Part shown: positions 22,175 through 34,411 of the stretch, piece by piece
Layout of the letters: the number at the start of each line of letters is the position of its first letter
Position numbering within the stretch: the first letter of the stretch is position 1
Source: Lepus europaeus
Taxonomy: Eukaryota > Chordata > Mammalia > Lagomorpha > Leporidae
Assembly: GCF_033115175.1 (NCBI RefSeq)
Contig: NC_084827.1
Location: forward strand, 182,758,388 to 182,822,387
Reading direction: 5' to 3'
DNA length: 64,000 bases
Program-made: the position numbers and the translations under genes
Notes under the pieces: generated by a model
Told to the model about the DNA's origin: nothing
What the model saw: only the letters and a program-made list of their open reading frames with translations
The model's database searches: none

Positions 22175-24130
22175 GAAGACTTCGGTGTTCATGGATTGGG
22201 AGAACCAACAGAGTAACAATGCCAGTTCTCCCATGTGTAAGCTTAATGGAATTCTATAGAAATCTTAGCAAGGTTTTGTTTGTTTGTTTTTGGTGAATAT
22301 GGACATGCTTACAAAATTTGTGTGGGAACAACATAGAAGCCCTAGAATGGACACAGTAATTTTGAAACGGGATACAGTGGGAAGAATCACTCTTAGGTTG
22401 TTAAGGTTTATATATAGTGACATTATCAAGACCTCGTGAAGCTGCTCATGACTGGTAGTCACAGGCACATCGGTCAGTGAACAGAGGATCCACAACTAAA
22501 CCAACACAGACACTCTCAACTGATACTTGACAGTGGTACAGAAGCATGGTGCTACAGCAATTGGAGGTCCAGGAGATAAATGAAACCTGAGCTTCACACA
22601 GAAAAACGAATCGAAAATGGACCACGGATAGATGTAAAATACGAATCTAAAAACTTTTAGGAAAAAAACTAGGAAAATGTCAGACTTAGGACTAGAGAAA
22701 GAATTCTTAAGTTTGACATCATAAGCATGATTCATAAAAGGAAAACTTGATAAGTTGCACTTCTCCAAAGTTAAAATCAAAACAAACAGTACGTTGGGCC
22801 AGCAATGGGCTGGCGATGTCACAACGGGCTTGTGATGGTGGCATCCATATCAGAATGAGTTTGAGTCCCAGCTGCTCTACTTCCACCCCAGCTCTCTGAT
22901 AATGAACGTGGGAAGGCAGAGGAAGATGCCTCGAGTGCTTGGGCCCCTGCCACTCTCTTGGGAGACCATGATGGAGTTCCTGGCTTCTGGCCCAGCCCTG
23001 GCAATTGCAGCCATTTGGGGAGTGAACACTGGTTGGAAGACCTTTCACTCTGTCTCTCCCTCTGTGTCCCTCTGCCTTACAAGTAAATAAATCTTCTAAA
23101 ACTTAAAAAAAAAAAAAAAAGGCTTACTCTGACAGACCCTCTTAAGAAGATGAGAAGTCAGGCTGCAGACGGAGAGAAACTGTCTGCAAACCACATCTGA
23201 CAAAGGCTCTTCAGAGTAAAGAACTTCCCAAACTGAATGTTCGGAGGCCAGTAACCCAATTAGGAGAAGGCAGACAATGAACAGACATTTCACATGTCCA
23301 ACTTCATCACCACTACAGATGCATGGATTAGGTCTGAGGAAATATTCTAAAAATCAGACAAAATTTGAAAATCATGGAAACATCAGGTGCACAGAAGCCA
23401 TTTCCCTTGCGTGTTGCTGGTGAGAGCATAAACACAGCTGCCACTCTGCTGAGATGTTGGCAGTCACCTTAGAACAAACTGGATTCGTTGTACCACCCAG
23501 CAGGGTGGCACTGCCGTTTATCCTAGAGAAATGAAAGCTTAGGCTCACAGGAAATTATTTACATCAACGTTCACCGATTGGAACCTTACTGTCCTTGAAC
23601 ACATGAATGAATCAACAAAGTGTGGTATATCCATACCAAATGACTGGTGTACATACCAGCTTACACGGGTCTCTAGGGAAGTATGCTGAGTGAAAAAAAG
23701 TTTATCTCAAGAGGTTACATACAGTATGACTCCACTTTTCTAGAATCCTTGAAATAACAAAGTTATAGGAATGGGGAACAAATTAATGGCTGCCGGAGGC
23801 CAGAAAAGTGTGTGGCTGTGAAGAAAATGCGAGAGTGATGGAAATGTTCGGTGTCTTGAGTGTGGTGGTAGGTAGTCTGTGAAGCTGCAGACGTGGGTGA
23901 TAAAATTTCATGGAACTACTTGTGTGCTACATGTGAGTGCATGTTTAACTGGCCAATTTTTAATAAATTCTGAGGATTGCACGGAATAATTTCCTGGCAT
24001 TGGTATGTCCTGTAGTCATGCAAGATGGTATCACTGGGTGAACCTGAACCCTGGATACACAGGACCTTTCTGTATGGGTTTGTTTGTTTGCTACTTCCTG
24101 TAAGTCTCTGATTTCTTTTTTCAAAAAGAA
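22175..24130 (+). mobile_element. Ancient L1 3' end (ORF2 C-terminal part and 3' UTR), interrupted by a SINE
   Basis: AT-rich, sense-oriented decayed L1. TGTTCATGGATTGGGAGAAC, ACAAAATTTGTGTGGGAACA and a TGGACCACGGATAGATG segment correspond to the well-known 3' third of ORF2. Downstream, CAACAAAGTGTGGTATATCC and the following TGAGTGAAA segment are typical of old L1M-type 3' ends. Many stops and frameshifts; no coding capacity. A C-repeat SINE sits at 22797-23120. Confidence 0.75.
22797..23120 (+). mobile_element. C-repeat SINE inside an L1
   Basis: Plus-oriented. Starts TTGGGCCAGCAATGGGCTGG, has TTTGGGGAGTGAACACTGGT, ends AAGTAAATAAATCTTCTAAA and then an A-rich tail to 23120. Younger than the L1 it interrupts. 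Confidence 0.88.
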
Positions 24131-24139
24131 AGCATTAAA

Positions 24140-26130
24140 AATTGTATCCTATGTACAAGCAACAAGGTGTTAGAGAATTAAAATCTAAAAAGACTTCGTT
24201 TCTGTAATAATCTTGAAATAACCAGAAAGATGGGAAAGACCTCTATACTGAAAATCATGAAACACGGTAGAGACATTGAAGAATTTGTAAATGAAGTGAG
24301 TATATGTCTAGTTCTTACATTGAAAGCCTCATAACTGTGAAGATATTTATCGCTAAATTGATCTATGAATTCAGCATGATCCCAGGGAAGATCCAATAAG
24401 ACTTTTCTTTAGTTGAAATTGACAAGCTGATTCTAAAATGTGTAACCACCTATTTTGGATGAGCTAAGAATGACCAAGGCCATCTTGAAGTGAAAGAACA
24501 GGGATGGGGGATGTTCTACCAGAGAAGTAAGATGTATGGGAAAGCTACAGGAACTACAGCAGCAGGGTGTGGTGCAGGAGTACACACACAGTGGGAGGAA
24601 ACAGTCCACACACAGATGACCTGTGTGTATTCAGATGTGTGGTGGGTAAACAGGCGACAGTGCAGGGGGGTAGTGTGTCTGCTCTAACTGGGTGGGATGC
24701 TGTCAACCTCGTGTCCATACAAACAATGAATGTTGCCTCTCATAAATAATCAGTTTCAGATGGATTTCAAATTTAAACCTGAAACTTAAAACAGTAAAGC
24801 TTCTAGAGCGAAATAGATTGTCTTCAAGCCCTTGGGAGAGGCAAACATTTCTAAATGGGAAATAAAGCTATAAGGAGGGGAAATGGAACATCAAAATTAC
24901 AGAATGCCTCTCCATCAAAAGACACCATGATGATGAGAAGGAAAGTTCAAACTCAGAGAAGGTTTTTGCAGAAAATAAACCAGCTGGATCCAGAATAGGT
25001 AAGAACTCTACAGGTAAAAACAAAAAGAGACTCTTTACAAAAATGGGCAGATTTAAACAGGAACCTCAGAATGGGCAAACAAAATGTTCAATATTCTAAG
25101 TGTTAAGAGTTGCTCACCATCATTTGTCATTGAGAGAATGACAAATAACCTGCAAGGAATAGCTAACCTGAAAACTACTTATCCTAAGTGTCTGTGAAGG
25201 CATGGAGCTACTGGAATTCTCATATCCTGCTAGTGCGAGTCAAAATTGGTATGCATGAGGCTGGCGCTGTGACATTGTGGGTAAAGCCGCCACCTGCAGT
25301 GCTGTCATCCTATGTGGGCACTGATTCAAGTCCTGGCTGCTACACTTCTGAGCCAGCTCTGCTATGGCTGGGGAAAGCAGTAGAAGATGGCCCAAGTCCT
25401 TGGGCCCCTGCACCCACGTGGAAGACGTGGGAAGACCCAGAGGAAGCTCCTGGCTTCGGATTGGCGCAGCTCTGGCCATTGCGGCCAATTGGGAAGTGAA
25501 CCAGTGAGTGCAAGACCTCTCTCTACATCTCTCTGCCTCTCCTTTCTCTGTGTAACTCAGACTTTCAAATAAATTAATCTTTAAAAAAGAATTGGTATGC
25601 ACACTCTGGAAAACAGTTTTACAGTTTCTACTAAACCTGACCACACACAAACCTTAATATTGCAGCAATTATAGGTGTAGCCTGTAGCTGTTTATGAAGT
25701 AAAAGATGAACCAGAATGCTTATAGCAGCACTACTCAGACAGCATTCAGACAGTCCATCAACATAAACTGCATAGACAGTTACATACAAATACTGTACAA
25801 CAATAGGATGCACGGAATATTGCCAAATGCAAAAGCATTAAGGATTCTTCAGAGTCATGTTAAATGAAAGAACCTAAACATAAAAGTGCAAATACTTTAT
25901 GACTGTATTCATAAGACCCTAAAAAGCACCCAAACCAGAATCTTATCTTAGCAGAGAAGTCAGGATTATGGTTCTCTGGAAGGCAGGAATAATGACTGGG
26001 AGGGTCTGAGGGGACATGAGTGTGGTTCTTTTCAGAAACCACATCCATATGAAAGTTCATTGCTTGAGCACAGCTCTGCAGGTCCATTAAATTTAGTTCA
26101 AAAATCAAAGAGCAAAAAGTGCCATAAATT
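24140..26130 (+). mobile_element. Second ancient L1 3' end, same orientation
   Basis: AAGACCTCTATACTGAAAAT, TTGAAATTGACAAGCTGATT, CAGAATAGGTAAGAACTCTA and AAAAATGGGCAGATTTAAAC follow the order of L1 ORF2 3' sequence. The right part, with GGCAGGAATAATGACTGGGA, resembles an L1M 3' UTR. Heavily decayed. A SINE with target duplication interrupts it at 25256-25589. Confidence 0.75.
25256..25589 (+). mobile_element. C-repeat SINE with 12-bp target duplication
   Basis: Full-length plus copy (GGCTGGCGCTGTGACATTGT ... AAATAAATTAATCTTTAAAA). Flanked by AATTGGTATGCA at 25244-25255 and 25590-25601. Confidence 0.93.
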
Positions 26131-26185
26131 ATGACTTTATTGCCACCAATTAGAATCTAGAGCACATAGTTATCCTACTGTAGTG

Positions 26186-27112
26186 CTAGGCCCAACCCAG
26201 AGCCTTTCTCAAGGCATCCTTGAACTCTTTGTTCCTCAGGCAGTAGATCAGGGGGTTCAGGATGGGCGTGAGCACCGTGTACAAGACAGAGATGAGCTTG
26301 TTGGAGCTCCGCGTATCAATGGCCTGGGGCCGGACGTACATGAAAAGCAAGGCCGTATAGAAGATGGTGACGACAGTGAGGTGGGAGGCGCAGGTGGAGA
26401 AGGCTCTCCAGCGGCCGGTGGCTGAGGGGATGCGCAGGACAGCCAAGGTGATGTGTCCGTAGGAGAGGATGGTGGCCAGGAGCGGGAACACCAGGATGAG
26501 GAAGGCCAGGACGAAGTCCACCAGCTCTGCCGTGGAGAAGTCCGTGCAGGCCAGCTTGAGGATGGGCGAGATGTCACAGAAGAAGTGGTTCAGGACGTTG
26601 GAGCCGCAGAACGTGGCGCTGGAGATGAAGTAGACCTTGACGACGGAGATGGTGAAGCCGCTGGCAAAGGAGAAGGCCACCAGCTGGATGCACAGCCCCG
26701 TGGTCATGATGACTTGGTAGCGCAAGGGGTGGCAGATGGCCACATAGCGGTCGTAGGCCATGGAGGCCAGGAGCACACACTCGGTGCACACCAGGGAGCT
26801 GAAGAAGTAGAGCTGTGTCATGCACCCCACAAAGGAGATGTGTTTCCGCTGGAGCAGGAAGCCGTCCAGCATCTTGGGGATGATGTCACACACGTACCAG
26901 ATCTCCAAGGTGGACATGATGCCCAGGAAGTAGTACATGGGCCTGTGGAGGGGGGTGCTGCTCCAGACGGTGAAGATGATGGCCAGGTTCTCCACCAGGA
27001 CAAAGAGATAGGTGAGCAGGAAGAGGAGGAAGAGTGCGTACTGCAGCCGGGGGGCGGTGGGGAAGCCCAGCAGGATGAACGTGCTGACCGTGGTGACATT
27101 CTCCCCCCTCAT
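26186..27112 (-). CDS. Olfactory receptor, OR6B2/OR6B3-like (copy 1), 308 aa
   Basis: Intact single-exon class II olfactory receptor: a seven-helix G-protein-coupled odorant receptor of the sensory neuron plasma membrane. Seen: N-glycosylation site NVT at residue 5; TM1 with VENLAII (Glu where most ORs have Gly of GN, also seen in human OR6B2/3); LHRPMYYFL at 55-63; TM3 end [10 protein letters not shown] at 118-127; extracellular loop 2 cysteines at 169 and 179; LSYGHI at 217; [10 protein letters not shown] at 236-245; TM7 [12 protein letters not shown] at 283-294. The ATG chosen gives MRGENVTT, matching the family start. The C-tail ends LRKALGWA. It sits next to NDUFA10 as OR6B2 and OR6B3 do in human. 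One-to-one orthology with either cannot be settled here. The antisense open frame is a shadow. Confidence 0.96.
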   Translation of the reverse strand: MRGENVTTVSTFILLGFPTAPRLQYALFLLFLLTYLFVLVENLAIIFTVWSSTPLHRPMYYFLGIMSTLEIWYVCDIIPKMLDGFLLQRKHISFVGCMTQLYFFSSLVCTECVLLASMAYDRYVAICHPLRYQVIMTTGLCIQLVAFSFASGFTISVVKVYFISSATFCGSNVLNHFFCDISPILKLACTDFSTAELVDFVLAFLILVFPLLATILSYGHITLAVLRIPSATGRWRAFSTCASHLTVVTIFYTALLFMYVRPQAIDTRSSNKLISVLYTVLTPILNPLIYCLRNKEFKDALRKALGWA

Positions 27113-27119
27113 CTTCCGT

Positions 27120-27900
27120 GGCTGGGCGAGAGCAGGAGCCAGAGGGCACAGAGCTGATGCTCAGGAGAAGGACCAGCCCCACAGTCGGCCACTTCACTCC
27201 TGGGAGCAGCAGCAGGGGACAACTGCATTTACCTGTCAAGTTTTCAAGTGGAGAAAGTGCTGTGTGCTTCAGCATAGCCACAATCATGAGTGGACAGGGG
27301 TGGAGTAGGAGCGATGACAGCTGCCCATGCTGGTGGAGGACCAGCTGGGAACCGGCATCGCTTTCTCCGTTGGTGTTGGGGCCTATGTTCTAATCAGGCA
27401 CACACCTTGGTTCTCCGGGTGCCATGAGCCTCCTCTCCCGGTACCACCTCTATCATGGTGAACCCCAGTTGTGTAACTTGCTCCTCTCCTTGTATTTGAG
27501 AGATGGTGAGGCTGGCGTGACTGTGGTGTCAGCTCACGGACATTTTCCCTGGAGCAGGCAAGCTGCTGTAATGGCTGTAGACCTGCCATGCTCGCCTTCC
27601 TGGAGGGGCCCTGGGCCTGCAATGCTGCTGCGTGTGAACACGTGAGCCCCCCCAGTGTCTGGTCTGTGAGGTCCACTGCTCCCACCCACCCCATTCCGAT
27701 GTGTACACACACACAGACACACTCACTCATACAGATAACAAGCGTGCATACACCCCACATGCGTCCGTGCACCACATATTACACACACACAAACACAGAG
27801 ATAACAACCATGTATACACCCACATGCATGTGTGCACCACTGAACAGGACTTGGATCCCAAAATCATGCAGGTGCTTAAACCTCAGTCTCCCATTACTTG
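27120..27900. other. 5' flank of OR copy 1; CA-rich patch
   Basis: The first 150 bp are homologous to the flank of the second OR (CCACAGTCGGCCAC in both). A CA-rich low-complexity patch occupies about 27700-27830. No further gene was seen. Confidence 0.5.
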
Positions 27901-27904
27901 TTAA

Positions 27905-28240
27905 TTGATTGGCGCTAATGGCTGACGGGTTAGGGTGGAAACCTGTCTAATCTTGGCAGATGGGGATGGCCCAGTGGGAGGTCCTCAGGGCATTGAGAGC
28001 TTCCTTCAAGTAGTAGTTCTTGGGTTGTTATTTGAGCTCAGTTTGGCCTAGCTTCTCTCTCTGCTCACCGTGTGACTGTTTTCCATACCTGCACCATGGC
28101 CAGCCTTGATCAGATGCCAGACTGGTGGGCCACCAGGTCCTGAACCATGACCTGCAAACTCTGAGCCAAAGTAAACCTTTGCCTGCCCAAGAGACTCCTC
28201 TTGGGAATTTTAAAGTAATGAAAGCTGACTGATGAAAACA
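27905..28240 (+). mobile_element. Possible MaLR-type LTR remnant
   Basis: The right end, TGAGCCAAAGTAAACCTTTG ... GAAAGCTGACTGATGAAAAC, resembles the polyadenylation-to-end region of old mammalian MaLR-type LTRs. The left end is undefined. Tentative, from sequence feel only. Confidence 0.35.
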
Positions 28241-28244
28241 GGCC

Positions 28245-30028
28245 TACACATGCACACACTCATACACATGTGCAGATGCACACACTATCACACGCATATC
28301 CACTCACACACATGCTAACACACAGGCACACACTCTCACCTGTACGGATGCACATACTCTCACACGCATATCCACTCACACACACGCTAACACACAGGCA
28401 CACACTCTCACCTGTACAGATGTACACATCCACTCACACACATGCTAACACACACACTCTCACCTGTACAGATGCACACACTATCACACGCATATCCACT
28501 CACACACATGCTAACACACAGGCACACACTCTCACCTGTACAGATGCACACATCCACTCACACACACGCTAACACATAGACACACACTCTCACCTGTGCA
28601 GATACACACACTATCACACGCATATCCACTCACACACACGCTAACACACAAGCACACACTCTCACCTGTACAGATACACACATTATCACACGCATATCCA
28701 CTCACACAGGCTAACACACAGACACACACTCTCACCTATACAGATGCACACATCCACTCACACACACACTAACACACAGGCACACTCTCACCTGTACAGA
28801 TGCACACACTATCACATGCATATCCACTCACACACGCTAACACACAGACACACACTCTCACCTGTACAGATGCACACATCCACTCACACACACGCTAACA
28901 CACAGACACACACTCTCACCTGTGCAGATACACACACTATCACACGCATATCCACACACACGCTAACACACAGACACACACTCTCACCTGTGCAGATACA
29001 CACACTATCACACGCATATCCACACACACGCTAACACACAGACACACACTCTCACCTGTACAGATGCACACACTATCACACGCATATCCACTCACACACA
29101 CGCTAACACACAGGCACACACTCTCACCTGTACAGATGCACACATCCACTCACACACACGCTAACACACAGACACACTCTCACCTGTACAGATGCACACA
29201 CTATCACACGCATATCCACTCACACACACGCTAACACACAGGCACACACTCTCACCTGTACGGATGCACACATCCACTCACACACACGCTAACACACAGG
29301 CACACACTCTCACCTGTACAGATGCACACATCCACTCACACACACGCTAACACACAGGCACACACTCTCACCTGTACAGATGCACACATCCACTCACACA
29401 CACGCTAACACACAGGCACACACTCTCACCTGTACAGATGCACACATCCACTCTCACACACGCTAACACACAGGCACACACTCTCACCTGTACAGATGCA
29501 CACATCCACTCACACACATGCTAACACACAGACACACTCTCACCTGTACAGATGCACACACTATCACATGCATATCCACTCACACACACGCTAACACACA
29601 GGCACACACTCTCACCTGTACGGATGCACACATCCACTCACACACACGCTAACACACAGGCACACACTCTCACCTGTACAGATGCACACATCCACTCACA
29701 CACACGCTAACACACAGGCACACACTCTCACCTGTACAGATGCACACATCCACTCACACACACGCTAACACACAGGCACACACTCTCACCTGTACAGATG
29801 CACACATCCACTCACACACACGCTAACACACAGGCACACACTCTCACCTGTACAGATGCACACATCCACTCACACACATGCTAACACACAGACACACACT
29901 CTCACCTGTACAGATGCACACATCCACTCACACAGGCTGACACACAGGCACACACTCTCACCTGTACAGATGCACACATCCACTCACACAGGCTGACACT
30001 TGCTCACACACGGGCAGACACACACTGT
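28245..30028 (+). repeat. CA-rich minisatellite of about 58 to 75-bp units
   Basis: About 28 units containing CACACTCTCACCTGTACAGA + TGCACACATCCACTCACACA + CACGCTAACACACAGGCA. A longer variant carries an extra CTATCACACGCATATCCACT and dominates the left half. Right-half units (29260-29880) are more uniform. It lies between the two OR genes. Confidence 0.93.
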
Positions 30029-32405
30029 CATGCTCACATGGAGACATCACTGCTTTCCTGGCTGGGGAAGAATGCAGGTGGCTGTGAAGCCAACTCCAGG
30101 CCAGCTTGGGGAGCCTGAGCCATGGGGAGCAGAGAACAAGTCCCAGTGGGTACAACTGCAGGCCCAAGGGGTGCACAGGAGTTCTGGGCACAGGGGTGGG
30201 AGGGCGGGGCACAGACCACCCTGTGGTTCAGTGGGGGCCACAGTGTCTGGTGGGAGCCGTTGTGTGAGGTGAGTAGAGCTCTGGACGGAGCTGCCCATGG
30301 ACATGGGTCAGGTGTAGCTGGGGACCTGTGCCGTGAGTTTTGGACCCTCCCTGCTAGATCCTCCCCATCCAGAGAGGAAGGTGGGAACCCAGCCTGCTGA
30401 CATCTGGTCCTGAAAATGGAAACAAGAGTGAATCTGAAACTAGTGGATGACGTGTGTACCCCGACTTCAAAAACCCTACGGGAAAATGCTGTCATAGAAG
30501 CCGAGAGAAATAAAGGGGAGCCACGTGACCTCCTGGGCGCTCCAGGGAGAGGGAGCACGAGGAGAATCAGGGTCCAGGCGACACGGATGGGGCTGGGGCA
30601 GGCAGGGGAAGGCATCGGTCCAAGGCTGGTCAAGGCAGATATCAGGGCCGTGGCACAGGGGCCACGTGAGCCCCAGGCCTGGGAGGTTCCTGCAAGCCAG
30701 GGCAGCGGCTTCAGCGTGAGGGAGGTCTGTGCTACCAGGCAGCCAGGACTGGACGGCACCCTGGTGCAGAGAAGGCTCTGGAAGGAAGAGGGCTGGCAGG
30801 AGGGGCAGCCGCAGCCGCCTGCCCTCAGCAGCACCAGACTCGGCCTCTCCCGTGGGGTGGCCCAGGGGTGACTGCAGAAGGGGCCAGCTGGCAGCTCGGG
30901 GGGGCACCCATGCTGGCCGCTCTTCCGGAAGAGGGCGCAGGACCTGGGAGGGGCCAGGAGAGGGCGGGGCAGGGGCAGAGAACACGTTCCTGTAAATCCC
31001 TAGGACCAATGCGGGCACGGAAAGTAAGCTGTGCCAGGGGCTGCTCACAGAGCTGGTGTCGGGGCGGCACCATGTTGGTGCCCAGCCTGTGGACCTCTGG
31101 TCGGGAAGGTGCTGTGCCCCTCTCCTGGCCCTCCATCCTAAGGCCCACATGCCCACAAACATCAGCATGAGTCAGTGTCCACCCTAGGGCCTGCTGCTAG
31201 TCTTACAGTCCCCAGATGTCACTTAAGTTCAGGGACCCTGTGTCCCAGATACAAGAGCAGGCCCACCGGGCTGATGACCAAGTGGCTACAGAGCGCTTAG
31301 AGCATGACCTGTGTGCTGGCTCTGGACCAACAACCTGAGCGGTTACGTGACCAGGGGCCCAGCACCACCCACACCTGTGCTGGACTGGAAGGACCCCACT
31401 CATTCCGGCGTCAGTTAGTGTTCCCTGTGGGCATGAGCAGACTTCTTACCAGCATTCTGATTGCACAGGACAACAGCGTTACCTGAATGTCTAGGGACCC
31501 GGTCAAGACTCTGCTGATATGTGAAGGTACCCAGGAAGGCACAGATGTGGGAGCCCCAGGCTCTGGGATTTCTGGGCTCTGTCCCTGTGGACTGTCCGCA
31601 GGCCAGCCTGACTTTCCTGACCCTGTTCCTGATCTCCTTCTTGCCGGTGGGCCCTCAACCCAATGAGAGCGTCCTCACCCGAGACAGAAACAGGCACACA
31701 GACACAAGAAGATGAGGTCAGAGGCTGGAGCAATGCAGCCCCATGCCGAGAAGACCTGGAGCCCCCAGGAGCCGGGGGTCAGGAAGGATCCTCCTGCTCT
31801 GAGGGCCCTGTGCCAGAGCTGAGAGAACAACTGCCCACTGTCTTCAGCTCCCTCCACCCCTTTACAGTCCTTGGTTGCAGCAGCCTAGGACACTGGAACA
31901 GGGAGGTGAGAGGTAGAGCGAGGAAACAGGTGAGCCCAGGTGTGTGGCTCGGGACCCCTTCCATTGGTGGGAATCCTGGAAGAGGCCCCGTGGGTGTCCA
32001 GTGACCCGGAGTTCTGCTTGGAGGAAGTGCTGAGCAGTGCAGGCTGTGTGGAAGGGGTCGGGGAGACAAGTCAGGAGTTGATGGGAGAGTTCAGGACTGA
32101 CAAAAGAAATTTCTAGAATTGCCCAGGGTCAGCTGGAGGCAGCAGTACTCCTACTGTCCAGGATAGCACTCTGCGACCCAAGGCCACCCAGTGGGCCATG
32201 CTGCCATTCTCTGCCCTACAATGCCCACGTGTAGGTCAGGCTGAGGACCAAGGTGCTCCAGGGTTCACGCCAAGCCACCGCCAATGAAAGCAGAAGCCTC
32301 TGCCATCCGAGGGCTGGACGTCCAGCTGAGCGCTGCCCCCTGGGTGTCCAGAGTAACTGTCACCTCTCCCCAGGGGGGTGGTCCTGGACGGCTTTATTTC
32401 TTATG
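30029..32405. other. Intergenic, no feature recognised
   Basis: GC-rich unique-looking DNA between the OR genes. Open frames up to 266 codons overlap on both strands, with no family similarity and no splice logic. Confidence 0.5.
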
Positions 32406-32409
32406 GCTT

Positions 32410-32708
32410 ATGTTATTTATTTGGAAGAATGATAGAGAGGGACACACACACACATACACACACACACTGATCCTCCATCCACTGGTTCACTTTGCAAATG
32501 GCCATCAAAGCCAAGTGCCAGGAACTCCATCCTGGCCTCCCATATGGCTGCAGGGGTCCAAGGACTTGGGCCATCTTCAGCTGCCTTCCCAGGAACAGTA
32601 TCAGGGCACTGGATCGGAAACAGGGCAGCCAGGATTTGAACCGGCACTCCTATAGGGGATGCCGGCAACACAGGCTGTGGCTTAACCTGCCGCACCACAA
32701 CGCCAGTC
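32410..32708 (-). mobile_element. C-repeat SINE
   Basis: Reverse-oriented: degenerate TTATTTATTTGGAAGAATGA tail, a CA-rich patch, CTCCATCCACTGGTTCACTT, and the head complement CCGCACCACAACGCCAGTCC at the right. Confidence 0.88.
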
Positions 32709-32944
32709 CCACACAGAGAGCTGGAAAGCCCACAGGAAGGGCTCCGGGGACTCGTGGTAGGGCAGTGCCCACCTGCTGACTGGGTTTGCCTGGGGGCTCT
32801 GTGTGCCGTGCTCCTGTCCCTGCGGATTGGGCTGTTACGGTGTCGGGAGCTGATGGCTGGTGAGCTGACTAGCGGATGTGGCAAACAGCATTCAGGCATC
32901 TACACACGCACGGGGCTCTCTGCCACCTGAGCTGCAGCCTAGGC

Positions 32945-33200
32945 TGTATTTCCTCCTAACGAAGCTACTTTGGAATAATTTTAGACTTACAGAAAAGTTG
33001 CAAAGATGGTGCAGAGTTCCTGGGGTCCCTGAGGTCAGTGGCATTCATAACTAGGACACTTGGCCAGCGTGCGGGGTTGACAAGGGCTCATTGCTCTTAA
33101 CGAACCCCAGCCCTCCCTTGCACTGCGCCTGTTTCCCTCTGGTGGCATTTATTTGTCCCAGGTCCCCGTGTACTTTGCATTTTTAGCTCCGCCGCCCCTC
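32945..33200. mobile_element. Possible ancient L1-type fragment
   Basis: AATTTTAGACTTACAGAAAA and GTTGCAAAGATGGTGCAGAG resemble a segment common in old L1 elements. Too short and diverged to name. Confidence 0.3.
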
Positions 33201-33343
33201 CCGTCTGACGAGGTAGCGCAGGACTCACGTCGTCCCGCGAGCTCTCCCAGGGGCTGCAGAGGGAAAGCTCCTGCCTGCTCAGGTGCCTTAAGGCAGCCTG
33301 GGAGGACTGAAGGTCTCTGCGCCCCAGAACAGATGCTTTGGGG

Positions 33344-33436
33344 TGTGCCCAGGGCTGTGGTGGCTTCCTGTGGGTGTGCCCAGGGCTGTAGTGGCTTCCT
33401 GTGGGTGTGCCCAGGGCCGTAGTGGCTTCCTGTGGC
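33344..33436 (+). repeat. 31-bp tandem repeat, three units
   Basis: Three consecutive copies starting TGTGCCCAGGGCYGTRGTGG followed by CTTCCTGTGGG, at 33344, 33375 and 33406. Confidence 0.92.
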
Positions 33437-33990
33437 TCTGCCCCTCCATAGCCTGCAGCCAGTGACTCGCTCGCCTTTCTCGGTATCTGACAGAGATCCC
33501 TAAGGTGGAACTTAGCTGTGAAGGGAGCCAATGTGAGGACCAGACATGGTGAGGATGCTGGCTAAGGCTGGGAGTGACGTGGGACCACCCTTGGCACAGC
33601 ACCCATAGAGGCGAGGGGCATTTGTGGCGCACCCATGAGCCATGGTCCTGGGTGCTGGTGATGAGACTGTACATGGGTATCCCAGCCCCAAATCAGGCGG
33701 AAGGGCCGTGTGCAGCAGGCACGCACTTGTACCCAGACAGCTGTACCCGATGACAGATACCCCACCTCTCACATCACAGCAAAGGAGACGAGCATGGATC
33801 CTACCTGGGAGCCTGGAGCCCTCACAGTGGACAGCTGTGGTGTCCTGTGGGCATGATGAGCAGCTCTTGCGGGTGCCCAGTGACTCCCAGGCTGGCCCCG
33901 TGAACAGACAAGACCCGAGCACGTTCCGGAGAAGTGGGCTGCCTAGGGCGGGTCGAACGGGCGTGGCTTTTTCTGCTGTAGCACGGGGAC

Positions 33991-34046
33991 TCCAGGGCCC
34001 TATTACACCAGCTGGCTGCTGGAGCTGCCCACACTGCCAATTAGCA
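33991..34046. promoter_or_regulatory. Paralogous AATTA-containing element, copy A
   Basis: TCCAGGGCCCTATTAC and GCCAATTAGCA are spaced as in a second copy at 43571-43625 (45 versus 44 bp between block starts). The element lies 6.9 kb upstream of OR copy 1. The minus strand reads TGCTAATTGGC, a homeodomain-type core. A regulatory role is inferred. Confidence 0.35.
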
Positions 34047-34360
34047 CGGCTGGCCTCTGAGGGGCCCTGGCAGTGTGGAGCTGGTACCCACCCCAGTGGC
34101 CACCTCCTGCACTCCTGAGTGGAGACAGTGCTGTCCCCACGCCATCCTTGGCCCTGTGCCCAGCAAAGGTGATGTGAGGGCCTGTGCTGCAGAGAGAAGG
34201 GCCAGGCTTCTGTGGGAAACCTCGCCTCCATGAGCCAGAGCAAGGCAGCGGCAGGAGAAGGTGCCTCGAGGGGGGCAGGACAGTGGGTGCAACGTTAGCT
34301 GCCCACTGAGTCCAGTCGGACGCCGGAGGCCCCGTGCAGCAGCCAGCGCTGCCGTCCTTG

Positions 34361-34411
34361 GCCAGGGTGAAGTCCACCAGCTCCGCAGGGGAGAAGTCGG
34401 AGCAGGTCCAC
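34361..34411 (-). pseudogene. Olfactory receptor relic, about 50 bp, OR6B-like
   Basis: 40 of 48 ungapped positions match the two intact OR genes in the extracellular loop 2 to TM5 region. Translated on the minus strand it reads CSDFSPAELVDF where the intact genes have [12 protein letters not shown]. Flanking sequence on both sides is unrelated to ORs, so only this scrap remains. Confidence 0.55.

Noticed and set aside
26453-27157. 234-codon plus-strand frame, Glu/Gly-rich, antisense to OR copy 1 (and its counterpart at 40453-41310)
   Set aside because: Shadow frame: it recurs only because the ORs are near-identical, and it has no independent evidence.
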